Of a stretch of 64,000 bases of DNA, positions 16,484 to 25,653 are shown one piece after another. The notes beneath the pieces are model-generated. The model was not told where the DNA came from, did no database searches, and worked only from the letters and a program-made list of their open reading frames with translations. The translations under genes were made by a program, and so were the position numbers. The stretch covers positions 1 to 64,000 of the forward strand of contig NZ_SMOG01000004.1 in the NCBI RefSeq assembly GCF_004353895.1, in the 5' to 3' direction. Within the stretch, counting starts at the first letter, position 1. Every line of letters begins with the position of its first letter. This DNA comes from Candidatus Syntrophosphaera thermopropionivorans (GTDB taxonomy: Bacteria > Cloacimonadota > Cloacimonadia > Cloacimonadales > Cloacimonadaceae).

Positions 16484-18235
16484 ATGCGGACTTTTGATGC
16501 CGTTATTCCATACTTGAAGAAGAGTTATGGAAGAATTGCTGGCGGTTTAGTGATGCTGATCTTGGTGGATATAGTGCAGCTGATAACACCATGGGTTATG
16601 CAGCAAGCTATAGACAGGATTCAGGAGCGGACCATAGATTCCAGAGGACTATTATTACTGGCATTTGTCATTATTGGCTTAGCCATAGCAGTAATGGTTT
16701 TACGATATTTCTGGAGAGTGCTAATTATTGGCAATTCTTTTATGATAGAAAAGAATCTTCGGCAGGATTTTTATGACCATCTAATGCAACTGTCTCAAAA
16801 CTTCTTTAATAAACGGAAAGTTGGAGACCTTATGGCATATGCCACCAACGACCTCAATTCTGTGAGAATGATGTTTGGTATGGGTCTGATAGCTGCTATG
16901 GACATAGTTTTGATGACTATTGCTTCTTTCAGTTTTATGGGTTCCATAGACCTCCGTTTAACCGCTCTGGCTGTTATTCCTATGCCTATCTTAACTATAA
17001 CCATTAGTATCTTTGGCAAAAAAATGCACAAGAGTTTCTATCGGGTTCAAACCAGTTTTGCCACATTGACTGGAACAATACAGGAAAGTATATCTGGAAT
17101 TCGCATTGTAAAAGCATTTGTACAAGAAAAATCAGAACTGGAAAAAGTGGATAAGGTATCCTGGGATTTTGTTAAAGAAAACATCAATATGGCAAAAATA
17201 GTTGGTTTTTTCCACCCTTTTCAGGGTTTTATTATCAGTCTTTCTATGATTATAACTCTTTATTTTGGAGGCAGAGCCACTATCCGAGGAGACATAACTA
17301 TTGGCCAATTCATAGCTTTCTTCCAGTATTTAGGAATGCTCGTTTGGCCTATGGTAGCTATTGGCTGGATAGTAGATATGTATCAAAGAGGAACTGCTTC
17401 TCTTAAAAGACTAAATGAAATATTTGAAACGGAATCCGAGATTGATGATAAAGAAGCGGATTTTTCCATTAAAGCTTTACAGGGTAATATTGAAATAAGG
17501 GATCTCACTTTTCGTTATGCTAAAAACCTTCCTTTAATTTTTGACCATATTAGCACTTCAGTAGAACAAGGGAAAACCTTAGCTGTTGTAGGACCTACGG
17601 GTTGTGGTAAAACTACTCTCATTGAACTTATAGTGAGAATTTATGAACCTCCCAGAGGGAGCATTTTAATTGATGGTCATTTGGTTCACAGAATACCACT
17701 ACAAGTCTTGAGAAGGGATATCGTATTAGTTCCTCAGGATATCTTTCTTTTTTCAGATACTATAGCCAATAACATTCGTTTGGGTAATCCAGATGCACCA
17801 ATTGAAGCAGTATATGAGGCAGCAAAGAAAGCTGAAATTTATGATGAAATTATGGAATTTGAGGATAAATTTGAAACTGTCATAGGGGAAAGAGGTGTAA
17901 CCCTTTCAGGAGGACAAAAACAAAGAGTGGCTATTGCCAGAGCTCTATTAACCAATCCGGAAGTATTGATTCTGGATGACGCACTTTCTGCTGTGGATAC
18001 CAAGACCGAACGCTATATCCTGGAAAATCTGGTTGAAGATAGGAAGGGGAAAACAAATATTATAATAGCACACCGTATTTCCTCTATTCAGCATGCAGAC
18101 AATATAATTGTGTTAAGTGATGCTCAAATTATAGAGCATGGAACTCATCAAGAACTGATTGCCAAAAGTGGTCTATATAGCGACCTTTATGAGAAGCAAC
18201 GCATTAGAGCCAGACTGGAAGGTGAAGAGCTATGA
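16484..18235 (+). CDS. ABC exporter, half-transporter A (degenerate catalytic site)
   Basis: A 583-residue ABC half-exporter: six transmembrane helices (~15-300), then a nucleotide-binding domain (~340-575). Walker A is GPTGCGKTT (~370), the signature is LSGGQ (~475) and Walker B is LILDD (~494). The canonical catalytic Glu after Walker B is Asp here. This pattern, with a canonical partner next door, is the mark of heterodimeric exporters such as TM287/288, BmrCD and TmrAB, in which one of two ATP sites is inactive. The gene overlaps its partner by 4 bp. The substrate (lipid, peptide or drug) cannot be inferred. Confidence 0.9.
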   Translation: MRTFDAVIPYLKKSYGRIAGGLVMLILVDIVQLITPWVMQQAIDRIQERTIDSRGLLLLAFVIIGLAIAVMVLRYFWRVLIIGNSFMIEKNLRQDFYDHLMQLSQNFFNKRKVGDLMAYATNDLNSVRMMFGMGLIAAMDIVLMTIASFSFMGSIDLRLTALAVIPMPILTITISIFGKKMHKSFYRVQTSFATLTGTIQESISGIRIVKAFVQEKSELEKVDKVSWDFVKENINMAKIVGFFHPFQGFIISLSMIITLYFGGRATIRGDITIGQFIAFFQYLGMLVWPMVAIGWIVDMYQRGTASLKRLNEIFETESEIDDKEADFSIKALQGNIEIRDLTFRYAKNLPLIFDHISTSVEQGKTLAVVGPTGCGKTTLIELIVRIYEPPRGSILIDGHLVHRIPLQVLRRDIVLVPQDIFLFSDTIANNIRLGNPDAPIEAVYEAAKKAEIYDEIMEFEDKFETVIGERGVTLSGGQKQRVAIARALLTNPEVLILDDALSAVDTKTERYILENLVEDRKGKTNIIIAHRISSIQHADNIIVLSDAQIIEHGTHQELIAKSGLYSDLYEKQRIRARLEGEEL

Positions 18236-20400
18236 AGGGTGGTGGCGATAATGGCATTGTAAGACCTGTAATTGAACAAGATGAAATAAAAAACAGAATC
18301 TTTGATAGGCGTTTATATGGTCGTTTATTGCATTATTTAAAGCCTTATATAGCGGGGGTAATCGGTTCTTTTCTCATAGTTATGGTTGTTTCCTTGGCAG
18401 AATTGGTGCAACCCTTAATTCAACGAAGAGCTATAGATGATTATATAGTATCCGATAAAAATATTGCTGTATTCCAAGATGAAACCACAGCTAATTCTTT
18501 TCTAAATAAGTATTCCTATCTGAACCTTAAAAGATTAACCTATGAGGGTAGATACTTTGTAATATTGAATTCTGCCGATTTGAATAAAATTAATCAGCAA
18601 GATATACTGGAATTTAAAAATAAAGGAATCATAGGTGAGGAAAAAGTATTTCTTATCGTAGACAAACCAGAGAATATTCAGATTCTAAATAAATATCTTC
18701 CAGAAGATCAGCATCCAAAGGGAGGTAAAGAAGGTTTTAAAGGATGGTTTAGGGTTGGAGATGGACAAATTGCTATCTCCCGCGAACAATTAAATAAAGT
18801 TCCTAAAAGCGAGCGTTTTCAGCTTAGAAATGAGGCTGCTAACAAACTTATCTGGCTGGCATTAGCTTTTTTGATTATCAGCATCATAAGGTTTATCGCA
18901 GGATATTTTCAAGTGATTATTACCACTATTTTTTCTCAAAAAGCTATGAATGACCTCCGTCATGATGCCTTTGCACACCTACAAAAAATGCCGGTTAAGT
19001 TCTTTGATGTAAATCCAGTAGGAAGATTGGTCACCCGGGTTACGAACGATATCCGGGCTATTGATGAAATGCTATCATCAGGTGTTATCACTATTATCCA
19101 AGATATAATAATGATTATTGCCATAGTAGTCTTGATGCTGCTCTTGAACTGGAAATTAGCTCTGGTTAGTTTTGCTATCTTACCTGGTGTAGTGTGGGTC
19201 ATTGTAATTTTTCGGAAAAGGACCCGTCCAGTATATAGAGAAGTCCGAAAACATCTTGCCGCAGTAAATGCCACCCTGAACGAGCATATCAGTGGTCAAA
19301 AGATAATCAAATTGTTTAATCAGTACAAAAGAAAAAGAGAAGAATTTGCCCGGATAAATCAAGAATACTACAATGCTTCTATGAAGCAGATGAAGCTATT
19401 TGCATTTTTCCGACCTATTATCCATGTCAGTTCTCAAATTGCAGTGGCACTTCTCATTTGGTATGGTGGAGGTCAAATCCTTCGTAATGCTATTACTATC
19501 GGATTATTGATGGCGTTTACTCAATATATTTCCAAACTTTTCCAGCCTATAGATGACTTTTCCGAAAAGTTTAATGTATTGCAGGGAGCTCTGGCAGGAG
19601 CAGAAAGAATATTTGACTTGATGGAATTAGACCCAGAGGACTATCGTGAACATCTAAAGACGGGAATTAGACTGCAAGGAGCAATTGAATTTAAGAATGT
19701 GTGGCTGGCGTATAATCCTGATGAATGGGTTTTGAAAGATGTTAGCTTCAAGATTGAGCCTGGAGAAAAAATTGCTCTGGTAGGACATACCGGAAGTGGG
19801 AAAACATCCATAGTAAATTTGATTCTGGGAATGTATCCTTATCAGAAAGGAAATATTTTACTGGATGGGAAACCGCTGGAAAGTTATGCTGTGGAAGATA
19901 TCAGAAAAAATGTAGGTATTGTGCAGCAGGATGTATTCATCTTTAGTGGTAATATCAGGGATAACATTGCCCTGAACAATAAGCAATTGAGTAAGGAACA
20001 GATTATTCAAGTGGCAAAATATGTGAATGCCGATAAGTTTATCAGTAAGCTTCCTTTGGGTTATGATGAGCCAGTAATGGAACGAGGAGCAACACTTTCT
20101 ACCGGTCAAAGACAGCTTATCGCTTTTGCACGGGTGTTGGCTTATGATCCTGCTATCTTTATCCTGGATGAAGCCACTTCCAATATTGATACAGAGACAG
20201 AATTGTTAATTCAGGATGCTTTGCAAAAGATTATGCACAATCGCACCTCTATCGTAATTGCACACAGGCTTTCAACTATTCAAAATTCAGACCGCATTAT
20301 AGTGTTGCACAAAGGAGTGATTGTTGAAGAGGGAAGCCATTTTGAATTGCTGGAGAAAAAAGGTTTATATTATGACCTCTATCGACTACAATACACTTGA
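18232..20400 (+). CDS. ABC exporter, half-transporter B with extracytoplasmic insert
   Basis: The 722-residue partner of the upstream half-transporter. Walker A GHTGSGKTS (~518) and Walker B FILDEATS (~643) are canonical with a catalytic Glu. The signature is LSTGQ (~622) rather than LSGGQ; in a heterodimer this signature would face the degenerate site of subunit A. About 125 residues (~75-200) are inserted between the first and second transmembrane helices, which would place a soluble domain outside the membrane. Related heterodimeric exporters often lack so large an insert. It overlaps subunit A by 4 bp and is followed by a strong terminator. Confidence 0.9.
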   Translation: MKGGGDNGIVRPVIEQDEIKNRIFDRRLYGRLLHYLKPYIAGVIGSFLIVMVVSLAELVQPLIQRRAIDDYIVSDKNIAVFQDETTANSFLNKYSYLNLKRLTYEGRYFVILNSADLNKINQQDILEFKNKGIIGEEKVFLIVDKPENIQILNKYLPEDQHPKGGKEGFKGWFRVGDGQIAISREQLNKVPKSERFQLRNEAANKLIWLALAFLIISIIRFIAGYFQVIITTIFSQKAMNDLRHDAFAHLQKMPVKFFDVNPVGRLVTRVTNDIRAIDEMLSSGVITIIQDIIMIIAIVVLMLLLNWKLALVSFAILPGVVWVIVIFRKRTRPVYREVRKHLAAVNATLNEHISGQKIIKLFNQYKRKREEFARINQEYYNASMKQMKLFAFFRPIIHVSSQIAVALLIWYGGGQILRNAITIGLLMAFTQYISKLFQPIDDFSEKFNVLQGALAGAERIFDLMELDPEDYREHLKTGIRLQGAIEFKNVWLAYNPDEWVLKDVSFKIEPGEKIALVGHTGSGKTSIVNLILGMYPYQKGNILLDGKPLESYAVEDIRKNVGIVQQDVFIFSGNIRDNIALNNKQLSKEQIIQVAKYVNADKFISKLPLGYDEPVMERGATLSTGQRQLIAFARVLAYDPAIFILDEATSNIDTETELLIQDALQKIMHNRTSIVIAHRLSTIQNSDRIIVLHKGVIVEEGSHFELLEKKGLYYDLYRLQYT

Positions 20401-20417
20401 TTATTATAGGCAAAAAT

Positions 20418-20449
20418 AAAGGGGATGAACAAGGTTCATCCCCTTTTTT
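20418..20449. terminator. Bidirectional terminator between ABC exporter and radical SAM gene
   Basis: A perfect 10-bp GC-rich stem, GGGGATGAAC (20421-20430) with GTTCATCCCC (20434-20443), has a 3-nt loop and is flanked by AAA and TTTTTT. The A-run on the left gives a U-run on the opposite strand, so it can end both converging genes. Confidence 0.9.
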
Positions 20450-20470
20450 AGGGATTGTCAATTTATTGTT

Positions 20471-21829
20471 TTAAGGAGAAGGATTTCTTGAAGCCAACTC
20501 TTTTTGTCGTTCTTCCCACAGTTTATCAGCAACTGGTGCCCATTTTTCAGCAGCAGCAATAGTTTTGGCACAAAGTTCATCCACCGTTTCTGGTCCTTCC
20601 AACTGAGTGGAATAGGCATTGGAATTATGAACCATTTCCATCAGGATTTCAGGGTTATCCAGAAGCGGACAGGGTCTAAGCATATTTTCGCTAAACGGTT
20701 GATGTTTTTTGTATTCCATAAAGAGAGGCGATTGAAGCGCTTCCAGTAAGGTTGCATTCTTAATATTCACATTAGCATAATGAATGAATGCACAAGGTTC
20801 AACATCTCCATTAGCATTAATATGAAGATAACTTCTACCTCCTGCAATGCAACCATGAGCGGCTTCACCATCATTCCAGAAATCAAGTGCAAAAATAGGT
20901 TTGGTGGCTCTAATTTCCTGTATTCTTTTATACATATAAGCACGCTGTTCTGGAGTGGCAATAAAATCTAATTTTGCATCTTTTCCAATGGGGATATAAG
21001 TAAAGTTCCAAGCAAAACGACATCCGCGAGCAATCATATCATCTATGAATTCATCAGAAGCAACACTTTCTGTATTATAATGGTGATAACAAGTAGAATA
21101 ACCAAATAACAAATGATGTTTCTTCATAAGTTCCATAGCTGATATTACTTTTTGATAACAACCTTTACCCCTTCTCATATCAGTAGCTTCTTCATCACCT
21201 TCAATAGAGAAAGCTAAAACAAAATTACCCACTTTTCTCATATCTTCACAAAGTTTCTCATCAACCAGAGTGCCATTGGTGAAAGCAAAAAAGAAGCAAT
21301 CCTGATGCTTTGCACATAGCTTGATTATATCATCTTTGCGAATAAGGGGTTCGCCTCCAGAAAATAAATACCAAAAGATTCCAAGTTTCTTACCTTGCTT
21401 TACCACGGAATCTAAGATATCATAGGATAAGTTATATTTCTTTCCATATTCTGCAGCCCAACAACCTGTACAGGATAGGTTGCAAGCACTGGTAGGATCT
21501 ATTAATAAAGCCCAGGGAACATTGCAATTATATTTGGCTTTAATTTTATCCCGACGAGGTCCTCCTACCAATGTGGAATTGACCATAAAACATTCAGCCA
21601 GTTTACGGATAGATTTTGTGTTTACCTCTTTAAATAAATTTTCTGTAAATTTGTGCCAATTGCTATTCTCATCCATCAGTGCGTTATAAATTCCATCTAT
21701 ATAATATTCATACTGATGCTTACTATCCAGCTTCTTGGCTAAAGACATAATTTTAGGCATTTTCTGTATAGGGTCGGTTGCCAAATAATTGACCAACTGG
21801 TCAACTGCTATTTGTCTTACACCCTTCAT
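20471..21829 (-). CDS. Radical SAM protein with SPASM-like C-terminus
   Basis: A 452-residue radical SAM enzyme. The AdoMet cluster motif is CNLSCTGC (C116, C120, C123), followed by the SGGEPL AdoMet-binding segment. An extra helical N-terminal domain of about 105 residues precedes the barrel. C-terminal cysteines (CIAGG, EPCAFIHY, RPCPLLDNP) suggest an auxiliary cluster of the SPASM/twitch kind. AAGGAG lies upstream of the ATG. It is transcribed alone, with no precursor-peptide gene or modification partner visible beside it, so the substrate is unknown. Related proteins act in peptide maturation or heme/lipid modification; none of these can be assigned here. Confidence 0.85.
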   Translation of the reverse strand: MKGVRQIAVDQLVNYLATDPIQKMPKIMSLAKKLDSKHQYEYYIDGIYNALMDENSNWHKFTENLFKEVNTKSIRKLAECFMVNSTLVGGPRRDKIKAKYNCNVPWALLIDPTSACNLSCTGCWAAEYGKKYNLSYDILDSVVKQGKKLGIFWYLFSGGEPLIRKDDIIKLCAKHQDCFFFAFTNGTLVDEKLCEDMRKVGNFVLAFSIEGDEEATDMRRGKGCYQKVISAMELMKKHHLLFGYSTCYHHYNTESVASDEFIDDMIARGCRFAWNFTYIPIGKDAKLDFIATPEQRAYMYKRIQEIRATKPIFALDFWNDGEAAHGCIAGGRSYLHINANGDVEPCAFIHYANVNIKNATLLEALQSPLFMEYKKHQPFSENMLRPCPLLDNPEILMEMVHNSNAYSTQLEGPETVDELCAKTIAAAEKWAPVADKLWEERQKELASRNPSP

Positions 21830-22444
21830 TTCTGTTACTCCTTATATATCTATATTATTAATTATTTTTGAATTCTCTTTATTAATTTAAAGTCTGAAAT
21901 ATTTAATTTTTTATTTCTTCTTCACTTCAAATTATTCTCTAATGACACTATCAATTTTTCTAACTTACAGTCAACTTATATTGTTCTTTACAATATAGTT
22001 TAGTCTAATTTTAGCTATGTGCAAACACAATGTAAAGATTTTTTTCTGAGATAAGAGTCTAAGCTATTAGACAAAAGCAGAACAGTAAAGAATCTCCAGA
22101 TACATTGATAAAATATAATCAATTAGAATATTCTGCAGCCAGAATATTTAGTTAAATTATCCATCTTACTATCCTTTATATGAGAAAGTTATGCTGGATT
22201 CATAGCTAACTTATGTCCGATTTGGGACATGAGCTGGACATAAGCTGGACATGAGCTGGACATAAGCTGGAGGGATGCAGGTAGGGGGAAATAAATAATT
22301 TATAAAAGATAAGATTGAAAATGAGTTTAAGAGAATCAAGGCTAACTGTCTGCTATATAATTAGATAGGGCAGTATATTGGAAATTTAAATTAAGTGATA
22401 AGTTATTGGATTGACGAAAGAAAGGAAAAATCTAAGATGGTTTT
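21830..22444. other. Divergent intergenic region
   Basis: A 615-bp AT-rich gap between the divergently transcribed radical SAM and M14 peptidase genes. It holds the 11-bp repeat array at 22208-22280. TTGACG at 22411-22416 lies too close to the M14 start to be an obvious promoter. Nothing else coding or structural is evident. Confidence 0.5.
22208..22280. repeat. Array of GGACATRAGCT 11-bp repeats, copy 1
   Basis: Four perfectly spaced 11-bp units, GGACATGAGCT and GGACATAAGCT alternating, run from 22225 to 22268. An inverted unit (AACTTATGTCC, 22208-22218) precedes them across a 6-nt loop, and GATGCAG (22274-22280) follows. The same architecture recurs at 56799-56876. Confidence 0.85.
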
Positions 22445-23470
22445 ATGTCATTAAATTTCACCAAATGCTTTTGTTTAATAGTTATAGGGATACTATTTAT
22501 TTCTGTGGCAGGAGCCCAGAAAAATATCTATCCCTTAGATAAAGGATACATATTGGAGAGAGACTTATATTCTAAGATGCTGAAGATACAGGAGATAAAT
22601 CCTGAGATAGTCAAGTTGCATATTCTCGGTTTTAGTGGTACTGAAGAACTTCCCATTTATGGCTTGGAAATAGGATATTCTTCTGCGGGAAAAAAAGTTT
22701 TAATGATAGGACAGCATCATAGTGACGAGGTTCTGGGAGTTGAAATTGTAGTTTCTTGGGCAGAAAAATTGGTTAAAGAAGCAGAGTCTGATAAAAAAAT
22801 TAAGGCTCTTTTACACCAATATAAATTCTGGATAGTTCCTACTATTAATCCTGAAGGTTATAGAGTTTTTACTGAGGGTTTATATAGATATAAACGTAAA
22901 AATAATCGTGATACTAATCAGAATAATAAACTGGAATTACAATGGGATGGAGTGGACTTGAATCGTAATTATCCAGTTTTTTGGGATGAAGATTCAACTC
23001 TACCACCAACGCATAGATATTATAAAGGTGACACACCTGCTTCAGAACCTGAAGTTCAAGCAATAATTTCTCTGGCTCAGAAGCATCACTTTGACTTTGC
23101 AATCTTTTATCATAGTTCATCTACTGGAGCCTACAGTGAAAAGATATTTTTACCTTATTTAGATGAAGAAAACGAGAATCAGAAAAGAATTTATGAAGAG
23201 ACCTTAGAGTTTGCACAAAAGTTTGCAGAGAATTTAAAAAAGGATTATCTTCCTGGAAAATATGAAGTTAGTATGGCAACTTCTTCTCGCGTGGGAAATG
23301 CAAGAAACTATTTCTTCCACATTCATAATACCAGAGCTATTCTCATTGAAGTCGGAGGGATAGATAAAAAAAGTAAAAGCATTATCTATCCTTCTGCCAG
23401 AATGAAAGATAAGATAGTAAAAAAACATATTGCGGCACTGGAAAAAGTTTTTTATGAAAGCCTTGAATAA
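22445..23470 (+). CDS. Secreted M14 zinc carboxypeptidase
   Basis: A 341-residue M14-family metallopeptidase with an N-terminal signal peptide (hydrophobic to about residue 24, AGA-Q cleavage likely). The zinc ligands are H92 and E95 in HHSDE plus H223 in FYHSSS. DLNRNYPVFW (171-180) holds the substrate-binding Asn-Arg, and the catalytic Glu is E302 in ILIEVGG. It would trim C-terminal residues from peptides in the periplasm or outside the cell, which suits an amino-acid fermenter. No sorting domain is present. The gene stands alone, 32 bp from a convergent TonB receptor gene. Confidence 0.9.
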   Translation: MSLNFTKCFCLIVIGILFISVAGAQKNIYPLDKGYILERDLYSKMLKIQEINPEIVKLHILGFSGTEELPIYGLEIGYSSAGKKVLMIGQHHSDEVLGVEIVVSWAEKLVKEAESDKKIKALLHQYKFWIVPTINPEGYRVFTEGLYRYKRKNNRDTNQNNKLELQWDGVDLNRNYPVFWDEDSTLPPTHRYYKGDTPASEPEVQAIISLAQKHHFDFAIFYHSSSTGAYSEKIFLPYLDEENENQKRIYEETLEFAQKFAENLKKDYLPGKYEVSMATSSRVGNARNYFFHIHNTRAILIEVGGIDKKSKSIIYPSARMKDKIVKKHIAALEKVFYESLE

Positions 23471-23502
23471 AAGCTGTAATTATCAGTTGATTGAGGAACT
23501 TA

Positions 23503-25653
23503 TCAGGGATTGGATACCTGCAAGCTAACTCCTCCATAAAAAGCTATTCCTGGTTGAGGAACATAAGCATAAATTTCATACTGTTTATTAAGGGCATTCC
23601 TAATGGTAAAGAAAGGTGAGACATTCCATCCCTGAATGAACATACTATAATTCAACCCTAAATCAAGTAATGAATAACCAGGAAAAGGTTCAGTGAGATT
23701 ATCGGGGGTGGTATATTGTTTTCCAGAGTAATGATAATCACTCCAGAGTTTCAACTTTTTCCAGTTAAGTTCCATTTTTAAAGAATAATTTCTGCCTGGA
23801 ATATACACTAAATAGGGAGCAGCTTCTTCATTATGTTCGCTAATATCTTTAGCATTGGTAAAAAGTGCGCTGGTAGAAAGATTTAACCATTCCCAGGGTT
23901 GCCATCCTGCTTCAATTTCTACATTTTTTATCCGTGCTTTACCTATATTCAAAGGCTTCCACACATTGCCCCACATTTGAATTTGACGCCATTGAATGAG
24001 ATTTTCAATGTCATTTTTATGGAAGGCACTTTTCAGATATAATTTATTCCATTGATTGGACATCCAAAGCTGCCAGCCCTGCGAATGTTCACTTTTTAAA
24101 TCTGGATTACCCAGAGCTTGCGAATCACCTTTCCAATATAAATCATAAGGTGAAGGAAGTGCAAAAGAAGTTCCCAAAGTTCCACCAATAGTTGTTTCTA
24201 TATAACCCAAACTTTGCAAACTACTTTCCAGACGCCAGGTAAATTCATTTTCTTGCTCAGTTAAATCATATCTAATAGCTCCAGAATTAGACCAGATGAA
24301 CTCACCTTTATCCATTTTGAGTTCCGTTTTTAGGATAGAATTGGCAAATCTGGAAGAAAAATCAATATTATTTGCACTATTCAGGAGATTATTATTTTGA
24401 TAGCTGTTGTATCCAGCTTCAGCAGAAAGACTTGTATTTAAAGATAATTCCGGAGTAAGAGAAGAATTTTGTCCATAACTTCCGTGAATTCCAGCATTGA
24501 GTAAACTTTGTTTATAGTGCGAAAGATATACCGGTAAAGGTGCCTTAGTGTTGTCATAAGTGGTCTGGTCTAAATTCAACCAGATTAAAGTTCCCAATTC
24601 TCCACTAAAAAGTGGAGCGTTCAGATTGAATCTATTACGGTTTGCCCAACCGGATAAAGAAGCATTTTTATATATCTCAGTGAAATTAACCGTTCCCGGT
24701 AGTTGACGCATAAAAGAAAGATATTCTGTTTGAAAGCTGAAATGGGACTTTTTATTTAAATGAGTATAAGATGCGGCAAGGGAATTTTGATGTTTAGCAT
24801 TATTAGAACGAATGGCAGTACTATCGGGAGACCACCATTCAGGAACTTTGTAGCGAAAATCATTATCAGTGCTTAAATTGCTAAGATTAATTCGGAATAT
24901 GGTAGAAGGTTGATTAAAAGTAAAACTCAAAGAATTTTGAGCATAGCCAAAAGAACCCAGTTCAGTGCTAATGGAAAATTGTTTCCCTGTTTGCTGCAAT
25001 CCTTTTTTCGTGCTTATCATAACAATGCCACCAATAGCAGAGCTTCCCCCATAAACCGAGACATTATTTTTTATAATATCTACTGATTCAATATTATTAG
25101 GGTCAAGTAAAGAAAGGTCAAAACTGCTTCCATCTGGATTTAAGGGTACCCCATCTAAAATAATAAGACTATGACGGGAAAGATTTCCCAGGATAGAAAT
25201 ATTTTGTGATTCCCCAGGAAGTGGCACATCATTACTATGAATAGCAGGATTAGTGGTCAGCACTTCACCTGCTGAATAATAATGTCGGTCTGGGTCTATA
25301 GGTAATGAAATTCTATCTGGTGGAGGTGAAACAATGTTCCAGGCTACATCAGAAACAGTTATACGAGGAAGAACAACTGGTTCAGGGGTTAGTATTACTT
25401 TTTTGCCTATATTCTTTACTGAAAGCTTTTTCTCTTGAAACCCCAATCTATGGAAGGTTAATGTGTCCGCAGAGGTATTAATCAAGAAATAACCTTTTTC
25501 ATTACTGAAAACAGTTTTACTTCCATCAGAAATTACTACTTCCGAAACAGGGTGCTCTTTGGGATCTACTATAACTGCTTGAATAAGATAAGATTCGGCA
25601 GTCAAGGCAACTGTAATTATAGCTAAACAAAGAGTAACTACCCAGGATTTCAT
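23503..25653 (-). CDS. TonB-dependent outer-membrane receptor (BtuB/FecA-like)
   Basis: A 716-residue outer-membrane receptor. A signal peptide (~1-19) is followed by a carboxypeptidase-regulatory-like domain (~22-90, DPKEHPVSEVVI), a plug domain (~120-225, with ILDGVPLNPDGSSFDLSLLDP and IESVDIIKNN), and a 22-strand-type barrel to the C-terminus. The size is close to BtuB and siderophore receptors. Its start overlaps the end of the upstream ABC ATPase gene by 4 bp, so both act in one uptake route, probably cobalamin or a chelated metal. No cobalamin riboswitch or Fur-type operator was recognised, so the ligand is open. Confidence 0.88.
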   Translation of the reverse strand: MKSWVVTLCLAIITVALTAESYLIQAVIVDPKEHPVSEVVISDGSKTVFSNEKGYFLINTSADTLTFHRLGFQEKKLSVKNIGKKVILTPEPVVLPRITVSDVAWNIVSPPPDRISLPIDPDRHYYSAGEVLTTNPAIHSNDVPLPGESQNISILGNLSRHSLIILDGVPLNPDGSSFDLSLLDPNNIESVDIIKNNVSVYGGSSAIGGIVMISTKKGLQQTGKQFSISTELGSFGYAQNSLSFTFNQPSTIFRINLSNLSTDNDFRYKVPEWWSPDSTAIRSNNAKHQNSLAASYTHLNKKSHFSFQTEYLSFMRQLPGTVNFTEIYKNASLSGWANRNRFNLNAPLFSGELGTLIWLNLDQTTYDNTKAPLPVYLSHYKQSLLNAGIHGSYGQNSSLTPELSLNTSLSAEAGYNSYQNNNLLNSANNIDFSSRFANSILKTELKMDKGEFIWSNSGAIRYDLTEQENEFTWRLESSLQSLGYIETTIGGTLGTSFALPSPYDLYWKGDSQALGNPDLKSEHSQGWQLWMSNQWNKLYLKSAFHKNDIENLIQWRQIQMWGNVWKPLNIGKARIKNVEIEAGWQPWEWLNLSTSALFTNAKDISEHNEEAAPYLVYIPGRNYSLKMELNWKKLKLWSDYHYSGKQYTTPDNLTEPFPGYSLLDLGLNYSMFIQGWNVSPFFTIRNALNKQYEIYAYVPQPGIAFYGGVSLQVSNP

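Noticed and set aside
22208-22280. CRISPR array
   Set aside because: Units are 11 bp and directly adjacent with no spacers, and no cas genes are in the window.
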